DNA of 64,000 bases from Congeria kusceri (lineage: Eukaryota; Mollusca; Bivalvia; Myida; Dreissenidae): NCBI GenBank assembly GCA_027627225.1, contig CM051032.1, positions 61,599,137-61,663,136 of the forward strand. Reading direction: 5' to 3'. The notes under the pieces are model-generated. The model ran no database searches, was not told the origin of the DNA, and worked only from the letters and a program-made list of their open reading frames with translations. Position numbers and translations under genes: made by a program. Shown piece by piece: positions 9,806-22,355 of this stretch (positions are counted from its first letter, which is position 1; each line of letters starts with the position of its first letter).

Positions 9806-12625
9806 CTGCAAAAAGAAACAAAAATAAGGTACTTAATAAGGCAATTTGTTAATGACGTAGTTTTGCTTTAGGTCGACACGAACAATTTGTTCCAAATGTA
9901 AATGTTGTGGTCTAGAGTCTAAATGAAAGATGGTTTTTAACAATCTGAAAATCCCTCAGGCACCCAAACACAATTGTTAAGCCAACAAAGACTACAGTGA
10001 AGTTAGTTGCTTTCTTTGTTTCAGATGCTTACAGCGTCTATAAAGGCCTACGAGACACGCACATGTATGAAGGTGTATATTGTATTAGAATCCATAGATA
10101 TAGATCTATGTTTTTCTTTTTGAATGCTGACTAGATTAAAAGGTATTTTGATTTAACTTTGTTTTTAATTAAGATATAAATTATTATGTTGTTTATTATA
10201 TGTTATTATATGGAAAGAATGCATGTTATTTATACTTGAATTTCTTCTTTGGTATTTTATTGTTTTGTCCTTCGTAATATTAAAAACGAATTTTAACGTG
10301 TTTTTTTCTACTACGTTTGTTTGCAAATTTAAGACACAAGAGAACGCAAATAAACAAATCCATTGAATCATTTATATTGCATCTTAGAGTGTATCCGTTG
10401 CGTAAATGAGCATAAAACATCCTTTTTGAATGTTTTCCGTTAAATGAATTTAATTATATAATACATATTTTTTTTATAAAATAGTAATTACCACACGTCA
10501 CCAATAGCCGATATACACATGTTACGCAAGTACTATATATAATCCGTGTTTTCATTCAATATTCCTTACAGTTTCGAGAAGGTTTTAATTTATATGATTC
10601 ACACAGTTAACCTTTTTACGCGTTAGTCACTCAATTGCCAGCGAGTGACGTCACGCGAATTTTCGTCCGGAGGGTGTTGCAGTTTTTTCTTAACAACAAC
10701 GGTAAGTGCAAAAGTATTCCGAACACGTTAATGGAAGGTGGGGATCTTTCACCGTAATATGTATTAATTTACTTAATTAGTCTGTTGACAAGCGGCAATT
10801 TGTTAAGCGTTTAAGAGCGGGTTGTCATCGGGTTAGGAGGCAATTATGACAGTTCTGACTGCCTTAAATTTATGCATCTTCTTAGTGCTTTCGTATTCGT
10901 TTACAGAAACCTTCCTAAAATATTTATGATCGTTCATGAAAACATTTACTGTAAAAGATGGTCAGAAAGATACGCCTTTTATAACGTGCTGTTGTTCTGT
11001 TGTTGTTTTGTAATGACTGAGAACAGTTTTTGAAAGAGTTGAACATAACTGTCCACAGTCTATTCATTTTTATTCTTATCAATATAGTGTTTCTTTTCAA
11101 AACGTGGTAATTACATGGTAATAACCAACTTTTAAATTAGCTTTCGAATAAAAACAACACAATACACAACCAAACATTACTGCTTATTGAATTGATTAAG
11201 ACGTAACGTTAATTTTACCATGATTGTTTTTTTGGGGATTGTCCTTTATGTATTATATTCCAGTCACAATCGTGTTATTGGTTTGTCCTTTATGTATTCC
11301 AGTCACAATCGTGTTATTTCAATTGTTTTCGTTGATGGGGCCATCAAACCTGTTGGAAGACTTTGAAATAATTGTGTTAAAGGCTAATATATAATAGAGG
11401 GATAGTCATCGCGGAAAATGCATGATTTTAAAGTAATTGTGCACGTATAGGTGCCATTATAAGTTTACTAGAAGTAAAAACATACAATACTAGTCGTGTA
11501 CTAGCAAGCAGCCATCAGTGCTTTTACGCTTACTGAAAAGCTATATACATTTCTTACGAAAAATTAACTTAAAGATAGCCCAACTGACATCCAGTTATTA
11601 AAGTTATTTGCTTGTATTTTTGTTTTGTTTTTTATTTGCGTGTGTTCAAAGTCACTATAAATGGCACGGCACTGTGAACTGAACAATATGTATTCATTCA
11701 CATATTTTTTTCCTAGTAGATTCTTTCAATGTTAGAAGTTTTCAATCATTCAATGTTATTTAATTTCAAATAATCTTAATAACATTTCACGAGGCGTTAT
11801 AAGTTCATTACAAATACACGCGTAATGACATCTTACCATCTCCGAGCGAAGATTCATGATCATATTTCCAAGGCTCGACCCACGCGCATGAAATCCACCA
11901 ACAGAACTGCTACCATGGGCAATACGTTTGTCTTTATCTGCACAAAGTTGTTCCATTCGTTGGGAGTTTGTGTTATGTGAGTTGCTGCTTAAACGTTCTT
12001 TTAATGGTTTGCTGTGTTTGGTAGCATTCAAAGCTGGATTTTTCTGTTTTGGAAACTGATCACAAATATGTTCGTAGTTTCTATGTTTACTGTATACTAA
12101 TACACGATTGCCTGCATGTCTAGTTATTGAACCACACAGCTTCCTGTTTAATGCCGTAGTCGTTATATCCCACCTATCTTGAAGTAAAGTTCTATTCATT
12201 TTGTTATCTGATACCGATTCCTTATTGTACTCAAAACAACATTTTGAGTATCTGTCTGGATGATAAAAATTTGCCAAGTCATGCAACCCCGAAACAAGCC
12301 GGTCATAGGAGCCAGTTGTACCACCAGACTGGTTCAGGCTGTTCAAAAGACTGATTGATGCAGCTTGAACAAATGATATGAACCAGTCCCTGTCTGTTGC
12401 AGACGTCATTCCACTTCCGGTCCAATGTTGCACAATGTCCATTTGCTGCCGTGCATAACCTAAATCAGCGCGATAGTTCCAACGTCTCCAGACCTCCGCG
12501 AATGGTCTAAAACAAACCAGTTCCTCCGATGATGCTTTTAGCGAGTCATTAGTTGGATCATTATGATCATCGTGATCACCAGCATCATCATTCGCTGTGA
12601 GCATTAAATCTGCAACTCCAGTCAT
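9482..12625 (-). CDS. LURAP-domain (leucine-rich adaptor protein-like) gene, two exons
   Basis: complement(11837..12625, 9482..9805) encodes 370 residues and ends at TAA. The exon junction is phase 0 (donor gtaaga, acceptor ttttgcag). It rebuilds a heptad-like leucine helix that neither exon shows alone: IMNLRSEM|LHLMQYDAQLLL, then LQTIRACISELK. The pattern LR-EM--L---D--L---L--I---I---K matches the helix of vertebrate LURAP1/LURAP1L, which bind MRCK kinases/MYO18A (actomyosin flow) and act on NF-kB. The 260-residue N-terminal region is unlike the short vertebrate N-terminus. It has an aromatic stretch (FRPFAEVWRRWNYRADLGY, about 40-58) and no domain I recognise. The start ATG at 12625 has A at -3. 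After TAA the same frame stays open for 465 codons (next entry). The family call rests on one helix, so it is confident but not certain. Confidence 0.75.
9806..11836 (-). other. Intron 1 of the LURAP-like gene
   Basis: AT-rich, 2031 bp. At 10645-10652 it holds a perfect CRE palindrome TGACGTCA. It also holds, on the plus strand, a strong donor-like site aacaacaacg/gtaagtgc near 10691. Together these resemble the edge of an antisense first exon. A short direct repeat (gtcctttatgtattccagtcacaatcgtgttatt) occurs near 11243 and 11287. Confidence 0.6.
11837..12625 (-). CDS. LURAP-like gene, exon 1
   Basis: 263 codons from the ATG to GAGATG before donor gtaaga. An acidic N-terminus (DDAGDHDDHND) is followed by a Trp/Arg-rich segment and a Ser/Asn-rich linker. 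The first half of the leucine helix lies in the last 20 residues. Confidence 0.8.
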
Positions 12626-13645
12626 ATTTTCTTTCCACTCTTTGCAACTTCATAACGCATTATTTGTATGGCGTGATTGCATCTTTAACGTTCGTAAATT
12701 TGTTTGCAAGCTCCGTTATTGAATTCCTTGTTTATTATTCAGAGTCCGGTTTAAATTAAAGTTCAAGATCTACAAAGTTTGTTTTAATATCTATCAATCA
12801 TTTTGATCATATATATGTACTCAACTTGTTGTAACATACCTATATCAAACATTGATATATTCACAAATACAGTGAGTTACTTCGTTTATGTCTTTTATTA
12901 ATTTTAATATTTTTAAGGATTTCAGTTTCGGTGATCGCAACAATTTGTGGTAAAGTCAAATACACGTTCCATAAAAATATAACTCCTGAAAGTACAACGT
13001 GTAACCTCAAATGAGTCTCCTAATAAATTCGATGTTGAAATTAGAATTTTGTAATAAATATATGACCAATTAGTTTTGATTGCCTTTCTGACACTTATAC
13101 ATCAAACAAATCATGTCATGTGATTAGCTCTAAAGGGTTTGACAAGGCATATTAATTAATGCAATTAGTAATTTTGACTATTTAGCTCCTGGCACGTTTT
13201 GGGAAACGAATATGTTGCAAATTGATTGCAATAAAGTTTATTAACATAAACCGAATTCTTTCGTGCTGTAAACTGACAAATTACATTTTGGCTAATGCGT
13301 TGAAAGAGTTGGAATGCAATGTGCAGGTTATATGACTCACGTGTCCGTTCAAAGCACACCTACTTGGCCATATTATTAGTTAACTATCGTGTTACAGGTT
13401 AATATGAATTAAATATTTGTAGTTGGTTTTATTTTACCAACGTTCTTTTAAAAAATATGTCCTCATTCAACTTGTAGACATAAAAACAAAACTTAATTTG
13501 GTTAACTGAACGTATGCCTGTATGAGAAAACATACGTATATTATTATTACATGTACTATTATTACACCGTATTGCATGTATTATTATTATTATTATCAGT
13601 AATAGTAGTTGTAGTAGTACTTGTTGTTGTAGTATTATTTGTATG

Positions 13646-13912
13646 TTATTGCATTCCCCCCATCCATATAGTATCATTCCCCCCATCCGTACAGTAAGTT
13701 TTATTTGCAGCACTTGTTTCCAGCAATACTTCGCTGTGCCACGTAATTAAGCTAAGAGCAGAAAAAAGCAATAATGTAAAAATCAAGAAAGGTGAGATTG
13801 ATGGTTCTTGTACTGCACACTTTCTATCAACATCATATACCACAACTTGAGATTTTCGTCTAATCTCTTTAATAGCATTAAATGAATGACGTTCCATACA
13901 AAAATCGAACAT
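13646..13912 (-). CDS. Hypothetical 88-residue single-span membrane protein
   Basis: The frame starts ATG at 13912. It has about 40 polar and charged residues, one 19-residue hydrophobic span, then a short polar end with one NKT glycosylation sequon. No homologue is recognised and no splice sites or polyadenylation signal clearly frame it. About 110 bp upstream lies a 32-bp motif shared with the region upstream of the lectin pseudogene (see findings), which is the only positional hint of a promoter. It may well be chance. Confidence 0.2.
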   Translation of the reverse strand: MFDFCMERHSFNAIKEIRRKSQVVVYDVDRKCAVQEPSISPFLIFTLLLFSALSLITWHSEVLLETSAANKTYCTDGGNDTIWMGGMQ

Positions 13913-14023
13913 GTGAAATCAAGTTGCAGATTAAAGGGAATATCTAATCCGCGAAAAAAAAAAACAACGGTGCGAATAAAACATCCATCAATAGTAATAT
14001 TTCGTTTAAGTATGGAAGACTTG

Positions 14024-14055
14024 TCATGTGCAACAATCTCGCTTCTGAGCGCGGG
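14024..14055 (-). promoter_or_regulatory. Conserved upstream motif (AAGCGAGATTGTTG core), copy upstream of the small membrane-protein frame
   Basis: Minus strand, about 110 bp upstream of the ATG at 13912. It differs from the 27.2 kb copy at about five positions. Confidence 0.25.
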
Positions 14056-14694
14056 AATTTAGGCTTAAACGAGGTACCTATAGTTTAAAATTCATTTCCG
14101 TGACTCATTACGGAAATAAACGAGCGTTGTCGAACGATACCGAGTTGGTTCTTGGAACACTACCGTTCTAGCATTATATGTTCCCCGCGGCGTTAATGGG
14201 GGGGTAATAAACAGATAACAATCTTCGTATTCGTATCATAGACCTGATAATCTGCAGTTTGGCTTATTTTACGAGTAGAGAATGAAATTCAGAAGAAAAT
14301 TTAGATGTATTGGTTGTGTTTAAAACATCGCATTAGAGTTATATTTATTGAGGTTGTTCAGAGTATGCATGTTAATTTTTATAGCAGAAGGCACACCTTC
14401 AATTATTGTTATATTAAAGATAAGAAATTAAGCCTCAATATTTTGATCCAAAAGCAAGTTCTTGAAGTGCAAAAAACGTCAGCATAATGCCAGAAATTAA
14501 TAAAAGAAACAAACGAACAATAAACAGTTGTTTTAATACGCGTGACAATAATTCCATTCTTAAATTAAAACAAAACAAGCTATAATAACTGAAATTACAA
14601 CGTACTGATAATGTAACCATTAAAATTCATAACTTTAAATGATGTATCTTTAAGTTTCTATATTAATTAAAGCATTATACAGGGCCGGTCGCAG

Positions 14695-15240
14695 ACCAGG
14701 TTTGGCCGGGGGGGGGGGGGTGGGCTTGGACTAAAATAGTGTAGAATAGGCTGTGACAGTAATTTTAGCAGCAGTTGCAACAGCAGCAGCACCATTGGTA
14801 GCAATAACATCAGCAGCAGCAAAGCTATCAACTTGAAACTTCATAGGTAGATAGATCTCATAGAGGAGAAGTGCAGTGCTCAAGAACCGTTACTCTGCAT
14901 CACATATACTTTTGGAGTTATTGCCCTTTGTTTATTTTCAACTTAATTTTTGTCCTGAGCTTAACTCTAAGACTATGAAAGCTATCCACTTTAAACTTCA
15001 TACGTAGATAGATCTCATTGAGGAGAAGTGCAGTGCACAAGAACCGTTACTCTGCACCTCATACCTTCGGAGTTATTGCCCTTTGTAAATGTTCATACTT
15101 ATTTTTGTGTCGCATTTTTGGTTTTAATTAGTCTAATTCTGTTTTAAAAAATTTGAGCATTAACCTTTAGTGCTTCTTCATTTGGATTCACGTAAGCTAT
15201 CCGTCGTCAGGCGACACATACGACTCGCAGAGTTGTAGTT
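14695..15240. repeat. Dispersed repeat with two internal copies of about 155 bp
   Basis: The segment 'gctatc-a-ttgaaacttcatacgtagatagatctcat-gaggagaagtgcagtgc-caagaaccgttactctgca' occurs near 14826 and 14982, each followed by 'ttcggagttattgccctttgt'. It starts after a G-run (14708-14720) and a GCAGCA-rich patch. That patch is also found at 27431-27490, so it is part of a dispersed family. Confidence 0.6.
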
Positions 15241-15989
15241 TTATTTATTACACATTTTGTGTGCTTTAGTAGTATGTCAATACATTGTTTTAATAAAAAA
15301 GCTGTATAGTTATTGCCAGAATCAGTATTCATACCTGTGCGTCAATTTTGAATTCAATGATTCACTGGCGTTAAAGGAATATTTCATTAGATACTTTCAT
15401 TGTTTGAATTGATCTTTCTCCGGGGAACTTGTGGTCATAATATGCTGTAAATGAAAACCACTGCTTCAATATTTAATTCAAATTTATGTTTTATATTTCA
15501 TTTTATTTATGCCAAACATAAATTATTTATTATCTAACCACCAGGTTTCACAAAATACATAACACAATATAGATGTGCCAACAAGTGGGGTATTTAATTT
15601 CACAAGAGACATATCAATTCAAATTGAATATGCGCTGGTGCCTCCCATAGCGTCATGGGACGCATGGTTCATCGTCCGTCAAACAGAGTGGGTGACTCCG
15701 CATAGTGGAATGTCAGGATCCGAAACCAAACGCATCCACCAACTCGCACAAACTCCCATCTGTTGGTAAGACCATGCTTAACCAGAACTGAAATATAAAT
15801 ACTCGTTAGAACTGGTGCAGGTTTGTTCAAATTCTATACCATGAACTACCAATTATTTATCATTTTTGCTGACACAATTATTTTTATCATTTCCTATTAT
15901 ACTAGTTTCTTTCTATAAACCCCTTTAAGCGTACAGTCAGCTACATTATCAACATTCTTTGTGGCATCAGATAACATTAAGCAGTCGAT
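15241..15989. other. No recognised gene; one donor-bounded open segment
   Basis: The plus-strand segment 15575-15766 is open (64 codons) and runs into cccatctgttg/gtaaga, a good donor. It looks exon-like, but I recognise no family in any of its frames. Confidence 0.3.
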
Positions 15990-17230
15990 TTCTACATTCA
16001 CAACTTATTGGTTATATGGCCTATGAGATTCATTGACTAGTAAATCTGTCTCTTGACCAATCAGCAACAGATTTCCTGGTTCTTTACTGGGCAATGTTTT
16101 TCTACATGACCATTTCCCTCACAGTTACTATAAATAAATGGTCTGTTAATGTATGACGGTTTATTGTGACAAAGATTATCTAAATTTCCAGGATCCGTGT
16201 GAGGGTTTGAATTTTCATATGGATAGACTATATATCTGATGTGACCGTGATCAGGTATATGTAATTTAGGTCTGTAATTTCTCTCAAAACTAGCCTGCTG
16301 ATATGGTCTTGGATTTCAAATATCATGACAGATAGGACCATTGTACCTATTTTGGTAGTTATCAGTGTCATGTATTAGCTTTCTATCCTCAGATATATTA
16401 CCTCTTGGATTTTGAGGATAATAACTATACATAGCAGTATCGGTTACTAAAGCATGAATTAGTGTTACTGAGGTTCTGTGAGGTTTTTCTTTAAGATTCT
16501 CTATATGCCTGAAAGCTGATGTTATTACATCTTTGATGGAGGTTCAATAAACGTTTTTTGCAATCTCTCTTCCAAAATAGAACTAAACATTCCCTGCGGG
16601 TCCTCTGCTGAACATTATGTACGCATAACAGATGAGATGAGGGATGCAACTGGGTCACTAAAGAGAGAGTGGCCTAATTCTGTGACTCGTACGTCTTTTG
16701 GTTAGCAATATAACGAGCCCTGGAATGCCCAATATTCCACTGCTGCACTAATCGCAGCATCAAGAATGAAAGGGTGAGTAAATTGGACAAGTTTCTGTAA
16801 ATCAAAATCGCCTAAAGTCCTGAACATATTGGTCAATTATACAAGTCTCTAAAGCCTCATGCTTGGCAATCGTTGTTCTCCCTTCATAGTACATGGGCAT
16901 CTTCCTTTTCTTGAGTTAAAAGTTTGAATTGCGAACAATAGCCCTGCCAGTCCTCGATTCCTGTTATTAACCTCTGCATAATGAGTGATCTATCATATCA
17001 TCTTAAGGGTCACTATAAAATTCTCTATTGAGTACACTCCTGTGAAATTTCCTATCATGAAATTGGGCCCCAAAAGCTTCAGCAGTGGATAAAAATGTCC
17101 TTCACTGACACCACTTAGTTGCCCCATTTGTTCCTGGTGTGTACTACATGGAATATAAGAGCTGCTGTCTCGCCCCAATTTTAGCCCACTACTGGTCATA
17201 AGTTTTACTTTGTGTACCATTCTATTTGAG
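15990..17230 (-). pseudogene. Decayed retroelement gag remnant
   Basis: At 16091-16132 the minus strand reads a retroviral-type zinc knuckle with C-x2-C-x4-H-x4-C spacing (Cys at 16121-16123, His at 16106-16108, last Cys at 16091-16093). Its first cysteine codon is TAT. Upstream on the same strand, 16700-16890 gives gag-like helix segments broken by stops, and a further open piece lies at 16993-17220. No polymerase or long terminal repeats are seen. This is an old inactive copy of a gag-bearing element, probably an LTR retrotransposon. Confidence 0.45.
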
Positions 17231-17639
17231 TCACCAGCTTAAAAGCTAGGCGTTGAAAACATAATCAATAGACTCCCTACTCCCTCATTAATATCAGTAA
17301 GTAATGACTGATTATCCACTTTTTCTGGATGAAGTATGTTTCCTTTCAAATTTGCACTCGAATGTTCTATCCTAATGACAAATCTATCACCCCAATGTCG
17401 ATACAGTTGTTGTGTCAACTATTACCTTTACGCACAGTCTGTCATAATGTAATGCAATCTGAAAAACACAACTGGTTTAAATATACACAGATCAACATAA
17501 ATCAAGTTTACACTCACATACAGGTGTTTGTATGAATGCATCAATAAAACAACACTTCTAGATATTGAATTGCTGATTTAAGACCTAAATTTCCCATATA
17601 CAATCGCCCGACTCAAAACAATACAAATCTCAAACAGTC

Positions 17640-19480
17640 CTGTTTTCCAATCTCAAATAGCTTTCAATGTCACTCTCAAACAAACCCTATTCTCAATTTC
17701 AAGCAACTTCAATCTCAACCACATGCAACCTTTAATCTCAATCTCAAGCAAAATTTAATCTCATCTCAAGCAACCTTAATTCTCAATCTTAATCAACCTT
17801 AAATATCAATCTCAAGCAGCTTCACATCTCAATCTCAAGCAGCTATAAATCTCAGTCTCAATCAACCTTCTAATCTTAATCTCAATCAGCCTTTTAATCT
17901 CAATCTCAAGCAGCTTTCAATCTCAATCTCAATCAACCTTTTAATCTCAATCTCAAGCAGCTTTCAATCTCAATCTCAATAAGTCTTGCATCTCGTTCTC
18001 AAGCAGTTCTAAATCTCAATCTCAATCAGTCTTTAATCTCATTCTCAAGCAGTTTTAATTGCAATATTAATCTCAATCTCACGCAGGTTTAAATCTCAAT
18101 TTCAATCAGTCTTTAAATTCAATCTCCAGGAGTTTTAAATCTCAATCTCAATCAGTTTTTAATCTCAATATCAAGATGCTATAAATCTCAATCTCAATCA
18201 ACCTTTGGATCTTAAACTCAATCAGCCTTTTAATCTCAATCTCAAGCAGCTTTTAATCTCAGTCAACCTTTTAATCTCAATATCAATCAACCTTTTAATC
18301 TCAATCTCAAGCTGCTTTAAATCTCATTATCAATCAGTCTTTAATCACAGTCTTAAGGAGTTTTAAAAACTCAATCTCAAATCAGCCTTTTAATCTCAAT
18401 CTCAAGCAGCTTCAAATCTTAATCTCAATCAACCTTTTAATATCAATCTCAAGCAGCTGTAAATCTTAATCTCAATCAGTCTTTAATCTCATTATCAAGC
18501 AGTTTTAAATTGCAATCTCAATCTCAAGCAGTTTTAAATCTCAATCTCAGTCTTTAATCTCAATCTCAAGGATTTTTAAATCTCAATCTAAGTCTTAAAT
18601 CTCAATCTCAATCAGTATAAATCTCAATCTCAACCTTCTAATCTTAATATCAAGCAGCCTTTTAATCTCAATCTCAAGCAGCTTTAAATCTCAATCAACC
18701 TTTTAATCATAATCTCTAACAGCTTTAAATCTCAATCTCAATTAGTCTTTAATCTCCTTCTCAAGCAGTTTTAAATCTTAATCTCAATCAGTCTTTAATC
18801 TCATTATCAAGCAGTTTTAAATTGCAATCTCAATCGCAAGCAGCTGTAAATCTCAATCTCAATCAGTCTTTAATCTCAATCTCAAGGAGTTTCAAATCTG
18901 AATCTCAATCAGTATTTAATCTCAATCTCAAGCAGCTTGAAATCTCAATCTCAATCAGTCTTTAATCTCAATCTCAAGGAGTTTTAAAACTCAATCTCAA
19001 TCAGTCTTTTTTAATGTCAATCTCAAGGAGTTTTAAAACTCAATCTCAATCTCAAGCAGCTTTATATGTCAATCTTAATCAACCTTCAATCTCGACATCA
19101 AACAGCTTTAAATCTCAAGCAAAATTAATTCTCAATCTTATTCAACCTTAAATCTCAATCTCGAGCAGCTTTAAATCTCAATCTCAATCAACCTTTAATC
19201 ACAATATCAAGCAGCTTTTAATCTCAATCTCAATCATTCTTTTAATCTCAATCTCAAGCAGCTTTAAATTTCAATATCAATCAACCTTGTATTTCAATCT
19301 CAAGGAACCTTAAATATTAATTTTAAATGATCCTAAATCTTAATCCACCTTAAATTACAAGCACCCTTAAATTAATACCCTTAATCTCAATGTCAAAAAA
19401 TCCTTAATCTCAATTTTAGTCAACCCTAAATCTCAAAAATTCCTTAATCTCAATCTCAACATTAAATTTAAATCTCAATC
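17640..19480. repeat. Degenerate TCTCAA-rich minisatellite, 1.8 kb
   Basis: Variants of 'aatctcaatctcaagcagctttaaatctcaatctcaatcagtcttt' fill the whole stretch. The nested 6-bp (TCTCAA) and about 22-46-bp periods are irregular. The strand bias is extreme: G is scarce on the plus strand. Confidence 0.9.
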
Positions 19481-21329
19481 AATAGCCTTCCAATTATTTC
19501 CGCTCACAATAACTGAAATGACTATTATTGTTTAGATGTATATGTCCCTTTTTAATAGATACCAGGATTCTTCACAAATATAATTGTTTTTTGTTTTTTT
19601 AATCTAGCGACATTATAACATATGTAGAACTTTACACAGTAAATAATTCGATTGTAGATATCAGATATTCTAATTTAACATGATTAACACTATAAATAAT
19701 TTTAATAAAAAAGATGTTTTTAATTCATAGAGTTAAGTAAAACACGGGAGAAAACCAATTCTACTACACTTCATTCTTTGTATGGGAAACTAGGACACAC
19801 TGTAAGCTGAATAATTATGTAAAAAAAATGAAATAATTTGACACGCTGTAAATTCAGTCCGCACTACACCCCGCTTGCTAGTCGGACGATTTCTCAAACC
19901 AGTTAGTTTCAGATCGTCAATACTTCCACGAGGAAATTTAGGAAATTTCAGCGGGCAAATTACCGTATAACCTAAAAACAAATACCGTATAAACCATATT
20001 AAACTACGATAATAAATTTATTTAATGTTCATTTTACGATTCTTTTGATGGTGTCGGTTTGTAGGGAATGGGAGTGGTCGTTATAGTGAGCAAATGTAAC
20101 TGCACATCGTACGCATCCGCACATCGAGCTCAGGCGACGTCATCTCCAAGAAGCACAATGTGCTCATACATGATGAACAACAGAACTCACACGTACAATG
20201 TAATTTCAGCTCAATACGCCACCTGTTTTCTTTATTATAATGGCTAATACGTAAATCCGGACAGTACTTTAATCCAGACACCTGCAAAATATGTGTCTGC
20301 ACGTGTCGGAGTGACATCAAACAGTAAAGCTTTAGAGTGACAATTATGAAAGTTCACACCATAAAAAGGTAAACAGAGGAAGAAAAACAAGAAATCTGAC
20401 AAACAAAGTGTAGTTTAATGTTTATTTCTATTTATTTTAAGTAAAGTATATTTTAAAATGTGTCCGGATTTAGGTACTCTCCATCCGTTTTTCGAAATAT
20501 GTAACATGCCTTTTTTAAACACTTCATTCAGTTACTTTTAAATAGATTTTTCACTAATATTTTGACCAAAGCTTAAGATTAAACCCTACTTAATATGTTT
20601 AACTTATTATTATTTTTTGATGCAATTATCGAGAGAAATCGTCCAAAACTAGCAAAAGTGTCCGGATTTACGTACTTCGCCAGTACATGTACATCAGTAG
20701 AAAATGACACGCGTCACGGACATTTCTCTTCCAACAGTACCAGAATACGCGGAACATATTCGATAAATCAGTCATGAGTAGCCATTAACTTTATCCATTA
20801 CATTTATTTTCTGTACTTGCTTTATAGGTTGTTGGTAATCAAGGAATATTTAATTGTGCATTTTTGTTTACAGCAAACATATATACAGCGTCGAAGTCAG
20901 AGTTACTGTCAGGACCGACAGTAATGAACAATAAGTTCTAACTTTACAAAATTAAGTTATGTGTTGGTATTTATTATTCTTACATGATACTCGCTAATTT
21001 TTCTATAGACAAAGAACAAAATTATCATCGTTAAACTACTCAATAAACAGCGCAAAAACAAGTCCCAGTTCTGAGCAGAGCATTGTAAAAAGTAGTTTCA
21101 ATTACCATTGCAAAAATAAGTTTGAAAATTTTGACACATAAATTGAAATATGATTGCAAGTGTATTAATATTTAGTATAAGTCATGCCCACGTTCTAAAG
21201 TATAGAGTTCTAAATTATAGAGTTTTAATCACAAATTCTCGTTGACTAATTTGCAACTTAAGTTAAAGAATACATTTTAGAAGAAAAATGGAAACATGGC
21301 CAATATTAACTGCTTTTGAAGAAATTTAG
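19481..21329. other. No confirmed gene; probable upstream or intronic part of the VWC/CTCK gene
   Basis: A repeated motif gtccggatttacgtact occurs at about 20658 and 20462 (plus; the latter with one change) and 20250 (minus). The Cys-containing open segments at 20080-20320 (both strands) were examined and no domain was recognised. The start of the downstream secreted-protein gene must lie here or further left, but no signal-peptide exon was found. Confidence 0.35.
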
Positions 21330-21437
21330 ATTGGCGATACATGGCATGACGGCCTCTGCAAATTCTGCCCGTGCATCGACAGACCGGAAGGAGCTGTGAC
21401 GTCATGCGAGTAGGAAAGATGCCCCACGTGCAAACTG
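21330..21437 (+). pseudogene. Exon A: second half of a VWC module, with internal TAG
   Basis: Acceptor gaaatttag, donor ctg/gtacga, 36 codons, phase 0 at both ends. It reads IGDTWHDGLCKFCPC, then SCE, stop, ERCPTCKL. The spacing W-x4-C-x2-C-x-C ... C ... C-x2-C is typical for VWC. TAG is codon 28. Confidence 0.65.
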
Positions 21438-21681
21438 GTACGAACTACTCGACGAAATCTCGCTAATGTTATGTTGACCGAGCGAAATCAATACTTATGT
21501 TTAATGACCTCGCACTTTCGCTAAAAAGGCCCATTATGCTAATATTATAAGTATAAATGTTAATTTTTATTTAAGGAAAATAATTTTACATTTACATTGT
21601 TTACGTTTTGATAATAGGAAGATAATTAATTGAGAGAATTTTAATTGATATAATTGGGAAACGAAAGTAAAACAGTTATAA

Positions 21682-21871
21682 ATGAGGCGTGTCGTGGGAA
21701 ACGCGGGCTTAACGCATGTGCGTAAAGTGTCTAGAAGAGACTTTATTGAACCATAAAATACAATACAAGCGAAAAGTGCCGTCCCGGATCAGCCTGTGCG
21801 GACTGCACAGGCTGATCCGGGACGACACGTTACGTACTTACATTAAGCCTGGTTTTCCCACGACACGCCTC
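21682..21871. repeat. Short GC-rich inverted-repeat element, copy 1
   Basis: It starts atgaggcgtgtcgtgggaaa and ends tttcccacgacacgcctc, its reverse complement. Inside, 21777-21826 is a long near-perfect palindrome (gtcccggatcagcctgtgcg / mirrored). This family is, to my recollection, extremely abundant in dreissenid mussel sequence. It sits between exons A and B of the VWC/CTCK gene. Confidence 0.8.
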
Positions 21872-22270
21872 GAATACATTTAAATATTTTAAACGACAAA
21901 CAAGAATTCACTTCGGCATTAAACACTGGTTTAAGAGAATAGTTTGTGTTAAATACTAGTACATGTCTTAAACTTACTGTAATATATTTTTTACGTATAA
22001 ACTAACCTCAGATTTATAACTCGTACGTATATAGTTGCCCATCAAGCAAATATAAATTTACGTCGCGCGTGTTTTTATTGATTTTTTTACTAACGTTGGA
22101 CTATCTTATCTTTCTATTTAAAGTTAGATAGTGTGATTACCCAGATGTGTATCTTAATATTCAGCTGATTATCAACTAAACTGGTTTCTTTGAATAAACC
22201 ACCGCTCAATATTGGATTTCCTGAATACATAATTTCATCAACTCGATACCCCCAATGTGTGTCTCTATAG

Positions 22271-22355
22271 GGCTTCAAAATGGTGCCAACGAGAGTATCA
22301 ATGCTGCGCCCACTGCAATCAGATTGGCTGTGTGGTCAACGGCACCGTGTACACG
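22271..22355 (+). pseudogene. Exon B: first half of a VWC module
   Basis: It ends with CCAHCNQIGCVVNGTVYT before the donor acg/gtatga, phase 0. That is the same intron position exon A presupposes. The 5' border is uncertain. An acceptor after tctctatag (exon from 22271) leaves an odd phase against exon A, while one after gagag (exon from 22296) keeps phase 0 but has a poor pyrimidine tract. Confidence 0.6.

Larger units (their letters stand above)
12626..14690. other. Upstream flank of the LURAP-like gene; one possible small membrane-protein frame
   Basis: No recognised family. On the minus strand 13646-13912 is an 88-codon frame with ATG and a single hydrophobic segment (SPFLIFTLLLFSALSLITW) after a charged N-terminus. 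It could be a small type II membrane protein or chance. A tri-nucleotide ATT/GTA patch lies at 13575-13650. Confidence 0.35.

Noticed and set aside
15575..15769. 64-codon plus frame ending at a good donor
   Set aside because: Coding character is plausible but no family, acceptor or partner exon could be identified, so it is not called as a gene.
20081..20320. Cys-rich minus frame and open plus frame, considered as further exons of the VWC gene
   Set aside because: The cysteine spacing does not match VWC, VWD or TIL modules in any frame, and no paired splice sites were found.
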